In this document: positions 22,515-32,868 of the stretch, piece after piece
Layout: each line of letters begins with the position of its first letter
Position numbering within the stretch: position 1 is the stretch's first letter
NCBI GenBank assembly: GCA_027604705.1
Contig: JADHYV010000005.1
Span: forward strand, 496,001-560,000
From: Allomyces arbusculus
Lineage: Eukaryota; Blastocladiomycota; Blastocladiomycetes; Blastocladiales; Blastocladiaceae
Length of the DNA: 64,000 nucleotides
Direction: 5' to 3'
Notes under the pieces: generated by a model
Told to the model about the DNA's origin: nothing
The model's database searches: none
What the model saw: only the letters and a program-made list of their open reading frames with translations
Made by a program: the position numbers and the translations under genes

Positions 22515-23515
22515 TCACACAGCGCCGCTCAGCTGCGCGTCCTTGTCGGTGAGCGGCACGTACATGACGCCCATGAGGGTGTGCGTCGTGACCGTGCCCT
22601 CCTGGTCCTTGTCGACTTGCATCAACGCTTGCCCGCCGTAGGCGCGCGCGACGGGCAGGATCATGCGTCCGGGCGACGCGAGCTGGTCGACAAGCTACGG
22701 GATGCGGGAAAAGAATGCAAGGGACAGTGAGAAAAATGAGAGTGAGAGACAGAATGCTAAGGCAAATGGGGAGAACCGTACTGGCTGCGGGATCGTTGCG
22801 GCTGCCGCACCGACGTGGCTAGACGGTCGTGAGAAGGGGCGGTTGGTCAGTATGAGCGAGAATGGCGGCGAAGTAAACAAGTCGAGGACAACGTACATCG
22901 CACTGTACGGAGCGCGCGCCGGATACCCTTCACGGCCGTCGCCGACTACGCTCGCCATCACACACCATTGTCAGAACCAGTGCCGACCACCACCGCGCGT
23001 CGCGTCAACACGCACCCACACACTCGACGCGCCCATTCGTCGTCCAACCCGGCTGATCCCGCTCCACATTCGCGCGCGTCATCTCCACCAATTCCTCGAT
23101 ATGATCGAGCGCGACCACTTTCCCGCCGGGCCCGACCATCTCCGCCATACACGCGGCCAAGTACCCCGACCCGCACCCGACGTCCAGCACACGGTGACCG
23201 GGACGAAGGTACGGCTCGAGCAGGTCGAGCGCGTAGGCGTGCATGTGCGGCGCCGAAATCGTCGCCGAGTACCCTATCGTCTGCGGTGCGTCCATGTAGG
23301 CCGAACTGCCGGGGCGCACATAGTGCCCACGGTCGATGGCGAGCATGGCCGACTTGACGCGCGGGTTGGTGATGATGTTGGCGTCTAGACATGCGGGGAG
23401 GGTGTGAGTCGCGCCGGTTGCGGGTGCGAGCGATTGGGGGGCGTCGGAATGCAAACGGACCAAACAGGTTCTCCACGAGCCGCGCGTTCGACTTGGCGCT
23501 GCACCGCCACGCCAT
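22515..23515 (-). CDS. PCMT1: Protein-L-isoaspartate O-methyltransferase
   Basis: Five exons: 23515..23461, 23384..23016, 22945..22897, 22818..22782 and 22694..22515, 229 residues, the usual PCMT length. It starts [18 protein letters not shown]. The spliced protein shows [25 protein letters not shown] (the family's substrate-site region), SAM motif [25 protein letters not shown], then [20 protein letters not shown] and IHVGAAA. The C-terminal half [20 protein letters not shown] ends with [13 protein letters not shown]. It repairs isoaspartyl residues in aged proteins using S-adenosylmethionine, in the cytosol. The splices at VECV|VGDGR and SAI|HVGAAA were chosen because they rebuild the family consensus exactly. 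Upstream is the CpG-poor island region. Confidence 0.95.
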
Positions 23516-23989
23516 GGTGTTGATGGTGCTTGGAGTTGGGTCGAGGAATAGTCGCGCCGCGGATGAGCGCAGGTTGATCGATGATGCTTGGGCGAATGCC
23601 AGATGTTGCAGCGCGAGCGTCGCGACAAGGGAGACAATCGTCAGGATCCACAGCGTCGCGAAGAGAGAGAGCAGGAGCGCAACGCGTGCCGCCCCACCGC
23701 GCATCGTGGTCGGAGAGGAAGTTGATCCAGAAGAAATGGGCGGCCGTTGCACGCCCAAATGACGTGGACAAATTGACATTCGCGTTTGAGAAAGCATCGG
23801 CAAAAAACACGAGACCAAACATGATGCGCTGAGGTCGCTGTTCCACATTGAAACACTTCATCACCACACTCTGACAACGTCGGATCAGCACAACACGTCG
23901 ATCCCCGACCATCCTGCTCCCTCTTCTCGCATTGACAAGTTGGCCTAGACCAAGAAAAAACTGTTGGCAAGGGTGCAATGACCCATCCA

Positions 23990-24470
23990 GGCTGCAATAT
24001 GCTCATGTGACCAATTGATCCAGGTGGCAAGTCCTCCTGTGGCTCCATTACGCAGTTTGAGACCTGGTTGCTGCTTGCCAAGGTCTCTTGTCTTGAGCAA
24101 GTTGTTGGCGTGCTTTTGCACATTTTATATGTACCTGCTGAACCCTCTTATCTTAAAAAAATGGCAATGGACTTGGGCGATGTGATGGGCAGAGAAAATG
24201 ACCAGGAAACTGACACAAGCAACTCGAATTTAAATGCTGCAACCATGTAGTTCGGTGCTGTCATTGCTGTGTTCATGGCCATGTTGATGGTGGGCCAAGT
24301 TGATGTTGATCAAGGTGTGCATCTTGATCACACACACATGCTCAAGCTCAAGGCAACACACTCACTAACCATGGCCTGTACAAGTTGCAGGTGCAATGTG
24401 GTGAGGCGGACAACCAACTGTAGCTGCCCGTGTGTGGCAGGCAAGTGTGAGTTTCAGTGTGAGCTGTGAG
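23990..24470. repeat. CpG-depleted island, probable old repeat
   Basis: In about 480 bases I see only around seven CpG dinucleotides, against one every few bases in the neighbouring genes, while TG and CA are abundant. This is the footprint of 5-methyl-C deamination over an old methylated insertion. No transposase, reverse transcriptase or terminal repeat is readable, so the family is unknown. Confidence 0.45.
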
Positions 24471-24506
24471 TAAGTGTGCACATTTCTTGCTTGTAATTGT
24501 TGTGAC

Positions 24507-24551
24507 CCCCCATCCCCACCCCATCCCCACCCCATCCCCATCCCCACCCCC
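24507..24551. repeat. CCCCATCC / CCCCATC microsatellite
   Basis: Tandem CCCCATCC-type units (about five, imperfect) ending in CCCCACCCCC. Confidence 0.8.
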
Positions 24552-25025
24552 TTTGTTTCAGGATGTGTCATTTTTTCGTGTGTTGAGGCACAGGTGCACA
24601 CCTGTCCGGACTGCCTATGTTCATACTTGGGCGCTGGCGCTGAGACGTGCTCTTTGCCAAACAAACCAACGCGAAAGACACCGACATGGCAAACGACCAA
24701 GGGAAAATGAAGCACGCCCCACGAAGTGAAATTTCCAACCGATAAATATCAACCAACAATGAGAATGAACGCCCAACCAAAAACAACAAGAAAAGAGGCG
24801 GGCCGAGCACAGACGATCAACGGCAGTGACGGGTCGAGAGGGGGAAATTAACGAAGAATCAGCGCTGGAACGGCAGTGAGACGACGATTTACCGGCAAGA
24901 GGACACGGAAGAGAAGAAAGAGGAGACAGTAAAAGCGCGGGAGGAGAAAGGTGTCTAGAAAAACCGGTTCTAGCATCTGGTTGGGTTGGCAATTGTAAAT
25001 CGGCAGTAGGCCATTAGGCGTCGCG

Positions 25026-28000
25026 CTACCTCGGCCACGCTGCGCCGCCGCCGGCACTTCCACCATGCGCGTGTGGGACGCCCGTGGGCGACATGACGAG
25101 CCCCGTGTGCGCGGCGGCCGCGGAATTGGGCGTGCCTGCGCGCGACACGCCGGCCGCGGGCGACGCATACCCTGGATACGTCGCGGGTAACCACGTCGCT
25201 GGCCGGTGCGGCGCGGCCGCGACCAGCGGGACCGGCGCGTGAATCACGTCACGCGGCGTCATCACGGCGGACGGGACCGTGGCGACAGAGCTTGCGTAAA
25301 TGGATGAGGCGGAGGTCGTGGCGGCGGCAGCGGGCAGTTGCGTCATGAGCGGGACGGCGCCGCCCGTGACACCCATGCCGGCCACGAGCATCGGCGACGA
25401 CTGCTTGGACCCGACCGCGGCTGCGACTGCAGCAGCCGCAGTCGCCGCAGCCATCCCAACAGTTGTCGGCGCACCGCCACCGCCGACACGTTTCCCGTCC
25501 ATATCAAATCCTGACAGCGCGAGCGACTGCAGCTCTGAGAGCGTGCGTCGCAGATTTTCCTGCGACGCGTGCGCGGTCGTTGGGCGCGAAGCGGTCAGCG
25601 GTGTTGTCGCGGATCCGACGGTGCCAGCGATGGGCGTGCTGGTCGCAGGTGACGCGAGCGGAGTCGCGGTCGATGTGGGCCCGGCGCGGCGGAACGCCGA
25701 TACGTAGGCGCCCTCGCCGAGGCACGCGCGGTCGGCGTCGAGGCTGCGCGCACGGTGCAGGGCCGAGAACGTGTCGACGGGCGGCGGGTGGTGCGGGACG
25801 ACAGGCTCAGTAGGTAATGGAGGATCCGATGGTTGCGCCGCGGCGGGACTCGGTGGGGGTGGTGCAGCGACCGGCTCCAGAGGAGGTGGTGGGGCAGCCG
25901 GTTCTGGAACAGACGCAGAAAGCGCACTGGCGGCAGTGGCCGGCGGCTCGTGCTGAACGTCCTTGATCGTCGCCGCATCGGCAGGCGGCGTCGTGACTAG
26001 CGGTGCCACATGCGACACCGCCGTCGCTGGCCTCGCCTCGCCCTGCTTCTGCTGGTACCTCACCTGCTGCTGGTAATGATCCACATAAAACGCGTCCTCG
26101 TCGAGATCCGGGCCGTCATCGAGCCCGTGGTACAACTCGCTCGGATGGTCGCGGTAATCCACGACATTTTCGTGCGTTGGGTGCGCCAGATCGTCGACCA
26201 CATGCCCATCGTCGACGGCGCGGTCCGCATCGAACGCGTACGCGAGCGGTGCGAGAATGCGGGCCGCCATGGGCGGTGGCGGAGCGGGCGCTGGGGTGGG
26301 GGACGCGACCCCGAACCCGGCGTCGGATCCTTCGCCATCGTCTTCGTCGTCGTCGTCGTCAAACTCGTGGTACTCGTTGTCGCTCCCGCGGTCGCTCTCA
26401 TCATCCAACATCGCGCGCTCGCGCTGCATCACATCCATCCACGCCTCGAGCATTTCCGCATCCACGTCCTCGGCATCGGCGCGGTTCGCGCGTGCCAAGA
26501 CCACGGCTGCGACTTCGTCACCAAACACGCAGTGCCGAATCAGTGACTCTACCTGCACGCGCGCCGCCGCGGCCACGTCGGCCATGACCCCTTCGCGAAT
26601 CATCTCGGCCACGACGAGCGCGGGCGTATCGTCGACGAGGTGGAACGGGAACTTGACGTCGTTTGGCGCCCCGCCAGACCCAATCACGAGCGTCATACGC
26701 AGGTTGGCCGTGAACAAGGCCGCGTCGACGGAAATGAGCGCCATCGTCACGTCGTACCCGGGACCCGTCGCGTGCAAGGTCGCGAGCGGTGCAAGCAAGG
26801 CGGCAGGAGGACAGCGCGGGGCGGCGGGGTTCGACACGACCGACTCGGCTGTGGAAGTGCGTTCCAGAGATGCTGCGACAGACGGCGCGCGTGCGAGTGG
26901 CGGCGCGCCCGCGGCCAAGGTCGGGTCGGACACGGCAGCTCGTGCTGCGGCCACGGCGTCGTCGAGGTTCGCGTAAGAGGAAGGTGCCGTCGAAGGCGCC
27001 GTCGAAGGCGCCGACGACGACGACGAGTATCCTCCACCTCCACCACCGCCACCGGCACCCGCGCCGGGAATTGCAGGGGGCACGAGTCCACCAACACTCC
27101 CCGCGAGCCCCGCGCTCGTCCCGACCGTCGACCCGTTCAGATCCGTGGCCAAAAAGGGATGCTCGAGCAATTCGGCCGCCGACGGCCGCAACCGGTAATC
27201 GTGCTGGATGCACAGCTCAATAAACTCGCGCGTGTCCGGGTCGGTCACCTTGTTGAGTGCAAGCGGCTTGATTCCGGCCGAGACGCGCTTGTAGATCTGC
27301 GCCTGGTTGTGGCACTCTTGATATGGGTACTCTTTCGTGACGAGTTCGAGCACGCACATGCCAAACGCGTAAATGTCGACGCGCTCGTCGTACCGCTCGT
27401 CGTAGAGCTCGGGCGCCATGAATTCAGGCGTGCCGAGCACCGATGAGATGTGGTCCTTGTTCTTGATGGTCGCAAGGCCGAGGTCGCCGATCTTGGCGAT
27501 GCCGTTGTTGCCGTCTGGCGGGGTGGAGGAGGAAACAATCAGTTTACTGCAGCGGCCCGCCGTAAGACGACAATGGAAGAAGACGTACTAATGAAAATGT
27601 TATCCGACTTCAAATCACGATGAATGATGGGCGGCTGCCGCGAATGCAAGTAGGCCAGCCCGCGCAAGATATGCCGGCACAAGTTCTTGACCACTTTCGG
27701 CTTGAGCTTGCCCTTGGTCTTGCGCACAAACGACTTGAGTGTTCCCGAAGTCATGAGCTCCGTGATGAAATACACGCGCTCGCGACCATCGGGCCCACGC
27801 GCGGCCCAGACGTGGAAGAAGTTGATAATGTTGTCGTGGTGCAGCAGCTTGAGCAGCTTCACTTCGCCGCACACCTTGTGAATGTCGCGTCGCGACAAGT
27901 AGTCGGCGCGGAGCTGGTTCCACGCGACTTCCACACCTTCTTCGACGTCGAACGCCTTGTAGACCTCCTTGTAGGCGCCTAGTCCGGGGAGGGGGGAGGG

Positions 28001-28356
28001 GGGGCACCGGGGAGTCAGGGCGCTGGTCCGAGGCGGAGCGGCAAGATGGCCGGCCGGAACGTACCTCGGCCGAGACATATGTCCCAGCACTGGAACCGGC
28101 CGGACGGATCGGTCTGGATGATGCGGTGCTCGTCGTCCTCGTCGTCCTCGTCCTCGTCATCCTCGTCATCGTGGCCCGCGCGCACGTCGTCGCCGGGCGC
28201 GACCGCCAACAGGTCGGCTGCCGAGGATCCCGTCGCGTCCCATCGTGGCGGTGGTGACGGGCGCAGAGCGGCATCCGCGGCACCGGCAACGGGTACGGAC
28301 AGCGACGCGGCCGAGACGGCGCGGCGTGGCGAGTTTGTTGTGGAGGACGAGGCCAT
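25026..28356 (-). CDS. WNK (with-no-lysine) protein kinase
   Basis: Three exons: 28356..28065, 27978..27589 and 27514..25026, 1,056 residues. After an acidic D/E-rich N-terminus, the kinase has [14 protein letters not shown] with the WNK-specific Lys inside the glycine loop, and EVAWNQL where other kinases have VAIK, so the beta-3 Lys is absent. Further motifs are [21 protein letters not shown] (DLG instead of DFG, as in WNKs), [17 protein letters not shown] and [20 protein letters not shown]. At about residues 478-540 the segment [20 protein letters not shown] matches the OSR1-C/autoinhibitory-like domain found C-terminal to WNK kinase domains. The remaining ~500 residues are Pro/Ala/Ser-rich, with an acidic patch and several low-complexity runs. 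WNKs sense osmotic state and chloride in animals and plants; the target here is unknown. The promoter is shared with CCDC61. Confidence 0.93.
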
Positions 28357-29153
28357 GGCGATGACGGCGCGCAATCAATCAATCAATCGGGCGGCGGCAG
28401 GGCACGGGCCCGTCGAGGAGCTGGGGGCGCGCGAGTCGACACGGCCGATCTGGGGCCAAGACACGACGCAGGACCCGGGACGCGCGACAGGGCCAGACAC
28501 GCCGCGAGCAATCGGCGGGGTCCTGCCGCGAGTGCGCGCGTGCGACCGAGCCGTGGGGCTCGCGCGGTGAACCAAGATGCAGCCAGTCCCCGAATGCTGC
28601 GCCGTGCTGGCCGGTGGCCGCTGATGTGGGTTGACGTTGCAGTCGCCGATGCTGATGCTGCCGTGCGTGGCCGGTCGGAGCGACCTGCCTGCACACCACC
28701 GCAAGTTGTCGGCGAGCGGTGCACCGGTTGCCCTGCTTGTCCGGTCGGGGGCGCCGGTTGCTTGATCCAGAAGCGTCGCCACTGATGTGACTCGCTGCTG
28801 CAGGGTCGCGCGATCGCAGGCAGGACCGCGACGGCGCGGGGTCGGTCGGACTGGCCGGTGGCCGCGGAGGCGAGCGGGGTGCGGTGGGTCGCGCGCGCGG
28901 TGGGTCGCGCGCGCGGTGGTAGCAATCTGTTGACGACGATGACGGGGCGCAGAAACGCTGGAGCGGCTGGAGCGACACTCGGCACTCTTTGGCTTTTTTG
29001 GTTTGTCTCGCGGATTTCTGCAGATTAAGGCCGACGCTCTGCGCTCGTCGCGCTCTCAGCTCTTGCGACATCGTCGTCGTTGTTGTTGTTGCACGACGGC
29101 TACTCCCCTCCACGCCGCGCCTCACCCGCGCAACTGCCCGCCAGTCACTCGCC
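28357..29153. other. Divergent promoter region, WNK / CCDC61
   Basis: About 0.8 kb between divergent starts. It contains a short tandem duplication of GCGGTGGGTCGCGCGC-type units at about 28879-28918. No TATA box was seen. Open frames here are compositional. Confidence 0.5.
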
Positions 29154-31470
29154 ATGATGGCCTCGACCGTATTCTCCGAGGACTCGGACCCGAGGGACCT
29201 GTCCGTACCGTCGTTCCTGCTCGACCATGATCCCATGCACCGATCCACGGCCCCACGACAATCACGACGCACGCGTGCTGCACCAGCTACCCGAGCACCA
29301 ACGACCGCCGACCATGGCGCCGCCTGGACGCGCCGTACCGAGACTGCGACACTGCGTTTGCGCGATGGTCACTACGAGCTTGTTGCGCAGGTCACCATGC
29401 CGGGCAATGACGATCACGCAGCCTCGAAAAGCGCACCAGTGCCGACGCTCCGGCTCTGGCTGTCCAAGGTCGCCGACTTGCCGCTCGCGGCGGCCGCACG
29501 ACGTCCCGATGCGGCAGCGCACGATGCATGGACCGCCGACGTGACGGCCGACTGTACGGCATCCTCCCGGTGCTTGAACTCCAGTCGTGACCACGCTGAC
29601 CGTGGCACTGGGCAGCCGATTAGACGTCGAGACCATGACCAGAAAGGCCGGCAACGCCAAGCAATTCGCCGTCTTTGTGGAAATGCTCTTCGTAGGCATG
29701 GCACAGGTCCGCCGTTTTTCGCCACTGTCCATTTGCGTCGGTGATCGTGCTCTGATTCCCATTTCCACGACCAGAGCGACCCATGCGTCGCCCTCGACGC
29801 ACTTACCGCCGACGACCTCGCAGCGCTTAAGGCGCGCACGGCCCCGGGCGCACGGTCCACGGCGATCCCACTCAATGAACAGAAACGGTACCTGATCCTG
29901 ACCTACACGTCGGCTTATGACCGGTACGCATGCTTTTCTGCCACATTCGTATCTTCTCCTTGCTCCTCACCCTCTCCATCCGCTCCTTTACAGCGTCCAT
30001 TACCCGCTCCCGCTCGCCTACCACCCGGCGCACCACGAGCCCACAACCCTGATTTGCATGCTCAAGGCCCTGCAGGACGAGAACAAGCATTTGCGGCACC
30101 AACTGCATCGCGCTGAGCTGCACATGGGACCGAACCAGGTCGTTCTTGACGCGCACGTCGTCGACGAACTCTATGCGCACGCACAACATTTGGCCGAGGA
30201 AATGAGTCGCGCACAGGCGGATGCGGACGCGTGGCGCGCAAAGTACGACGATCTCGTGGTCACGGCGTTGGGGCCGCCTAAGCAGAACGCGGTTAGACGG
30301 GGGAGCGCGGCTGCGAGTCGCGAGTCGTCGACGGGGTTGACCACGCGCGGTGCTGGGCGGCGAAACGCGGTGGATCCGCCGCGGTCACGGCGGACTGAGA
30401 GTCAGGAGGGTGTTTACTCGACGCGCTCGCCGGCACCACGGCAACCTCGACGCACCGAAAGTCAAGAAAGCGTCTACTCGACTCGCTCTTCTGCATCCCG
30501 GACGCACCCAACAGCCTGTCGCGACCCGCCTCCACCACCAGCACCGCCGGCCACCCGCCGCCGACACTGGTCTAAGGACCGCGCCCCGTCCTCTTCCTCG
30601 TCGCACACTAGCTACGTCCCACTCCGCTCGGCACCGCTCCACGACGACTCGTACTTCGTCGAGAAAGTCGCGGTCCCCAGACACCGTCCGCGCCGTGCAA
30701 ACCATTCGGGATCCGCATCGCGCGACCGCGCGCCGCAACCATTCCGCCGCTTCGATCCGACCGAGTGGGCACGTGCGCGCGCCGACCGGATGCGAGGGAC
30801 CTCAGCATCCTCCGTCTCGTCGCGCGGATCCGCCGTGTCGTCGTCCACCACCCGGCGCGAACCAGCGCCGCGGTCGCCGCCCGTGAGTCGTCGCATGCCT
30901 GCCGCGTCACCATCCACCCGCCGTGCGCCGCCTGCACCGCCGTCGCCCAAATCCACACAACGCATGGAACGGCGCCGTGGCACGACGCACCAACGGTCCC
31001 CGTCACCCCCTCGAGCGCGACGCACCAAGTCCCCACCACGGCGGACTTGGAACGCGGCGCCATCAGGGAACCGCGCGCGGGAAGTGGCCGTCCCGTGCCC
31101 ACCGGCGGCGGTGTCGCCGAAACGTGGACCGGTGCGGTCGTCGGGGTATGGGCGGCCGCCGGCGCATCTTTCGCCGCGGCGGTCACTGCCGAAAACGACG
31201 ACGGCGGGGAGGCGGGATGAGGGGCGCGAAAGGCGGAGGCCGTGGACGCCGCGGTCGTCGGGTGTGGAGCGGGGTGATGGTGGGAGTGAGACGGAGGAGG
31301 AACGGTCGGACTGGTCGCGCTCAGGAGCATGGCGGCGTGGGAGTAAGGGGACGGGGAGGAGGGATGCGTCTGTGGGGTCAGTCAATGGGAGGGCGGCGTC
31401 ACGCGAGATTGAGGCACGGCTGGACCAGCTGGCTGAGTCGTTGCGGCGTGCAAGGGCGGAAATGAGTTGA
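29154..31470 (+). CDS. CCDC61: CCDC61 / VFL3 basal-body protein
   Basis: Four exons: 29154..29553, 29624..29706, 29775..29923 and 29994..31470, 702 residues. The head domain reads LRLRDGHYELVAQV, LRLWLSKVADLPL, then across splices WTADVTADYVETMTRKAGN and AKQFAVFVEMLFVGMAQ, LDALTADDLAALKAR and KRYLILTYTSAYDRVHYPLP, all family signatures of CCDC61 (XRCC4/SAS-6-like head). A coiled coil follows (LKALQDENKHLRHQLHRAEL to about EEMSRAQADADAW). About 400 Ser/Arg/Pro-rich residues come next, and a C-terminal helix IEARLDQLAESLRRAR matches the end of the family. CCDC61/VFL3 binds microtubules and organises basal-body/centriole accessory structures, so the organism should make cilia. Two degenerate 20-residue repeats (RRTESQE[GS]VYSTRS) lie in the tail. 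Confidence 0.9.
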
Positions 31471-32868
31471 GATGGGGTGGAGGACTGACAGAGAGACTCG
31501 TTTTGATCGGCTTGATGGCATTCACACGGTCGTCCGACCAAAAGAACGTTGTTTGGGCGCATTTCAGAAGGAGCGGTTGTGATTGCGGTTGATTGTGATT
31601 TGATGGGTCAATGTACTGAGCACACTGGCATCAGCAATAGAGATGCCACCTGTGGATCAGCGCCTTAAAATGTATTCAGGGGGACACCATGCTCATCACA
31701 AATGCGCGCTCCAATCTTCAATCAACCAGAAACCAGCCTTAAATGGTGCCCTGCATTGCACCATGCTCACTGGTGCCTGATTTGTGCCAGTGTGCAGTCA
31801 GGTTGCAGACTTAAAGCACCAATGTCCACATTGCAAGGCTACTGTGTGTCACCACTGCCAACCTTGACCAGTTCCATGACTGCATTGGCCAATGTGGTGC
31901 AACTTGTCAAATTGATATAGGTGCTCATCATGTGGGGTGTTGTCATGCTCAGCGCATCTTGCAAACATTGCAGCCATGTCTTGCAAGTCATAACCCTGTC
32001 ATCCACCAATGCCAGCATGTGGTGGCAGACCCCAGCTGACACTCTGGTCTGCACACAGAATGGAATTTCTGAACTGATTGGCCCCAAAGAATGGCAAAAA
32101 TGTAGGGCTAGCACAACCCAGTTGTTGGAGGCTGTCACTGCAGGTTCAAATTCTGCTGAGTATGACACCTCATGCTGCTGCAGAGTGGACTAGGTCCCCC
32201 CCAATGCCAAAGGTGCGCTACATTTTTCATGTGCTCAGCAGAATGCTAACAGCAGGTTCAATCCGGCTGTTGGTACATATAAACGTGGGCAGGTCTTAAG
32301 CCTGTTATCATGCTTCATCATGTTGACACAGTTATGCGTGAGCATGTGGTGCGTTGCTATGAGCTTGACTGACATGCGAGCCGAGGTGACGGCACTGAGA
32401 GCGCTGGGCGCTGATCTCGATCATAAAGCCAGCAAAACATGGGTGCGTCGGATAGCTATGGAAACTTATCAATCATTGCGATTCTGAAGCAGAACTGGCA
32501 ATTTCCTTTTTCTCGTCTTCCGCGGGAGAGCATAAAACAGCAACGTCGTTGCCAAAGTCGAAGAAATTGACTAAGGAGCAAGATCAGCGTGGGGGTGGAG
32601 CAGTTTTGTTGTGGACTGATCATGTTGACACGGTCAGGCAAATGCACGTGATGCGTTGCCATAAAGGTTGGCGTTTGTCAAGCTTGTGCAACCCGTGGTT
32701 TGCACGCGACTCGACGTGACCGCGCCCAGAGCGCTCGTTCTGGCCAGCGACTCGCACCTCCACTCGCGCACCGGCATAGCGCCCGCCATTCGCGCCAACA
32801 CCACCACCAACTCGATGCATTCTTGAGCCACCGAACACGGCACCAATTTTGTGTCTTCCGCGATCGCC
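31471..32868. other. Intergenic region with repeat remnants
   Basis: About 1.4 kb without a supportable gene. It contains a CpG-depleted island (31621-32215) and tRNA T-arm-like and inverted-repeat fragments. A degenerate duplicated word group (about 32318-32361 and 32622-32664) lies near the promoter of the giant gene. All are listed separately or under findings. Confidence 0.5.
31621..32215. repeat. CpG-depleted island, probable old repeat
   Basis: About 600 bases with roughly five CpGs and many TG/CA dinucleotides, in a contig otherwise dense in CpG. No protein-coding remnant is recognisable. It resembles the island at 23990-24470 in composition, but I cannot align the two convincingly. 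Confidence 0.45.

Larger units (their letters stand above)
23516..25025. other. Intergenic region between PCMT and WNK
   Basis: About 1.5 kb. From roughly 23990 to 24470 the composition changes to TpG/CpA-rich and CpG-poor (listed separately). A C-rich microsatellite follows. 24550-25025 is the 3' flank of WNK. No coding frame is supportable. Confidence 0.5.

Noticed and set aside
24507-24551. Telomere-like repeat or CRISPR array
   Set aside because: The C-rich units are short, contiguous and imperfect with no spacers, and lie inside gene space; it is a microsatellite.
30612-31562. 316-residue minus-strand frame
   Set aside because: It is antisense to the disordered tail of CCDC61.
32101-32262. 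A tRNA gene in the CpG-poor island
   Set aside because: A T-arm is present but no matching acceptor stem, D-arm or anticodon arm could be found at the right distances.
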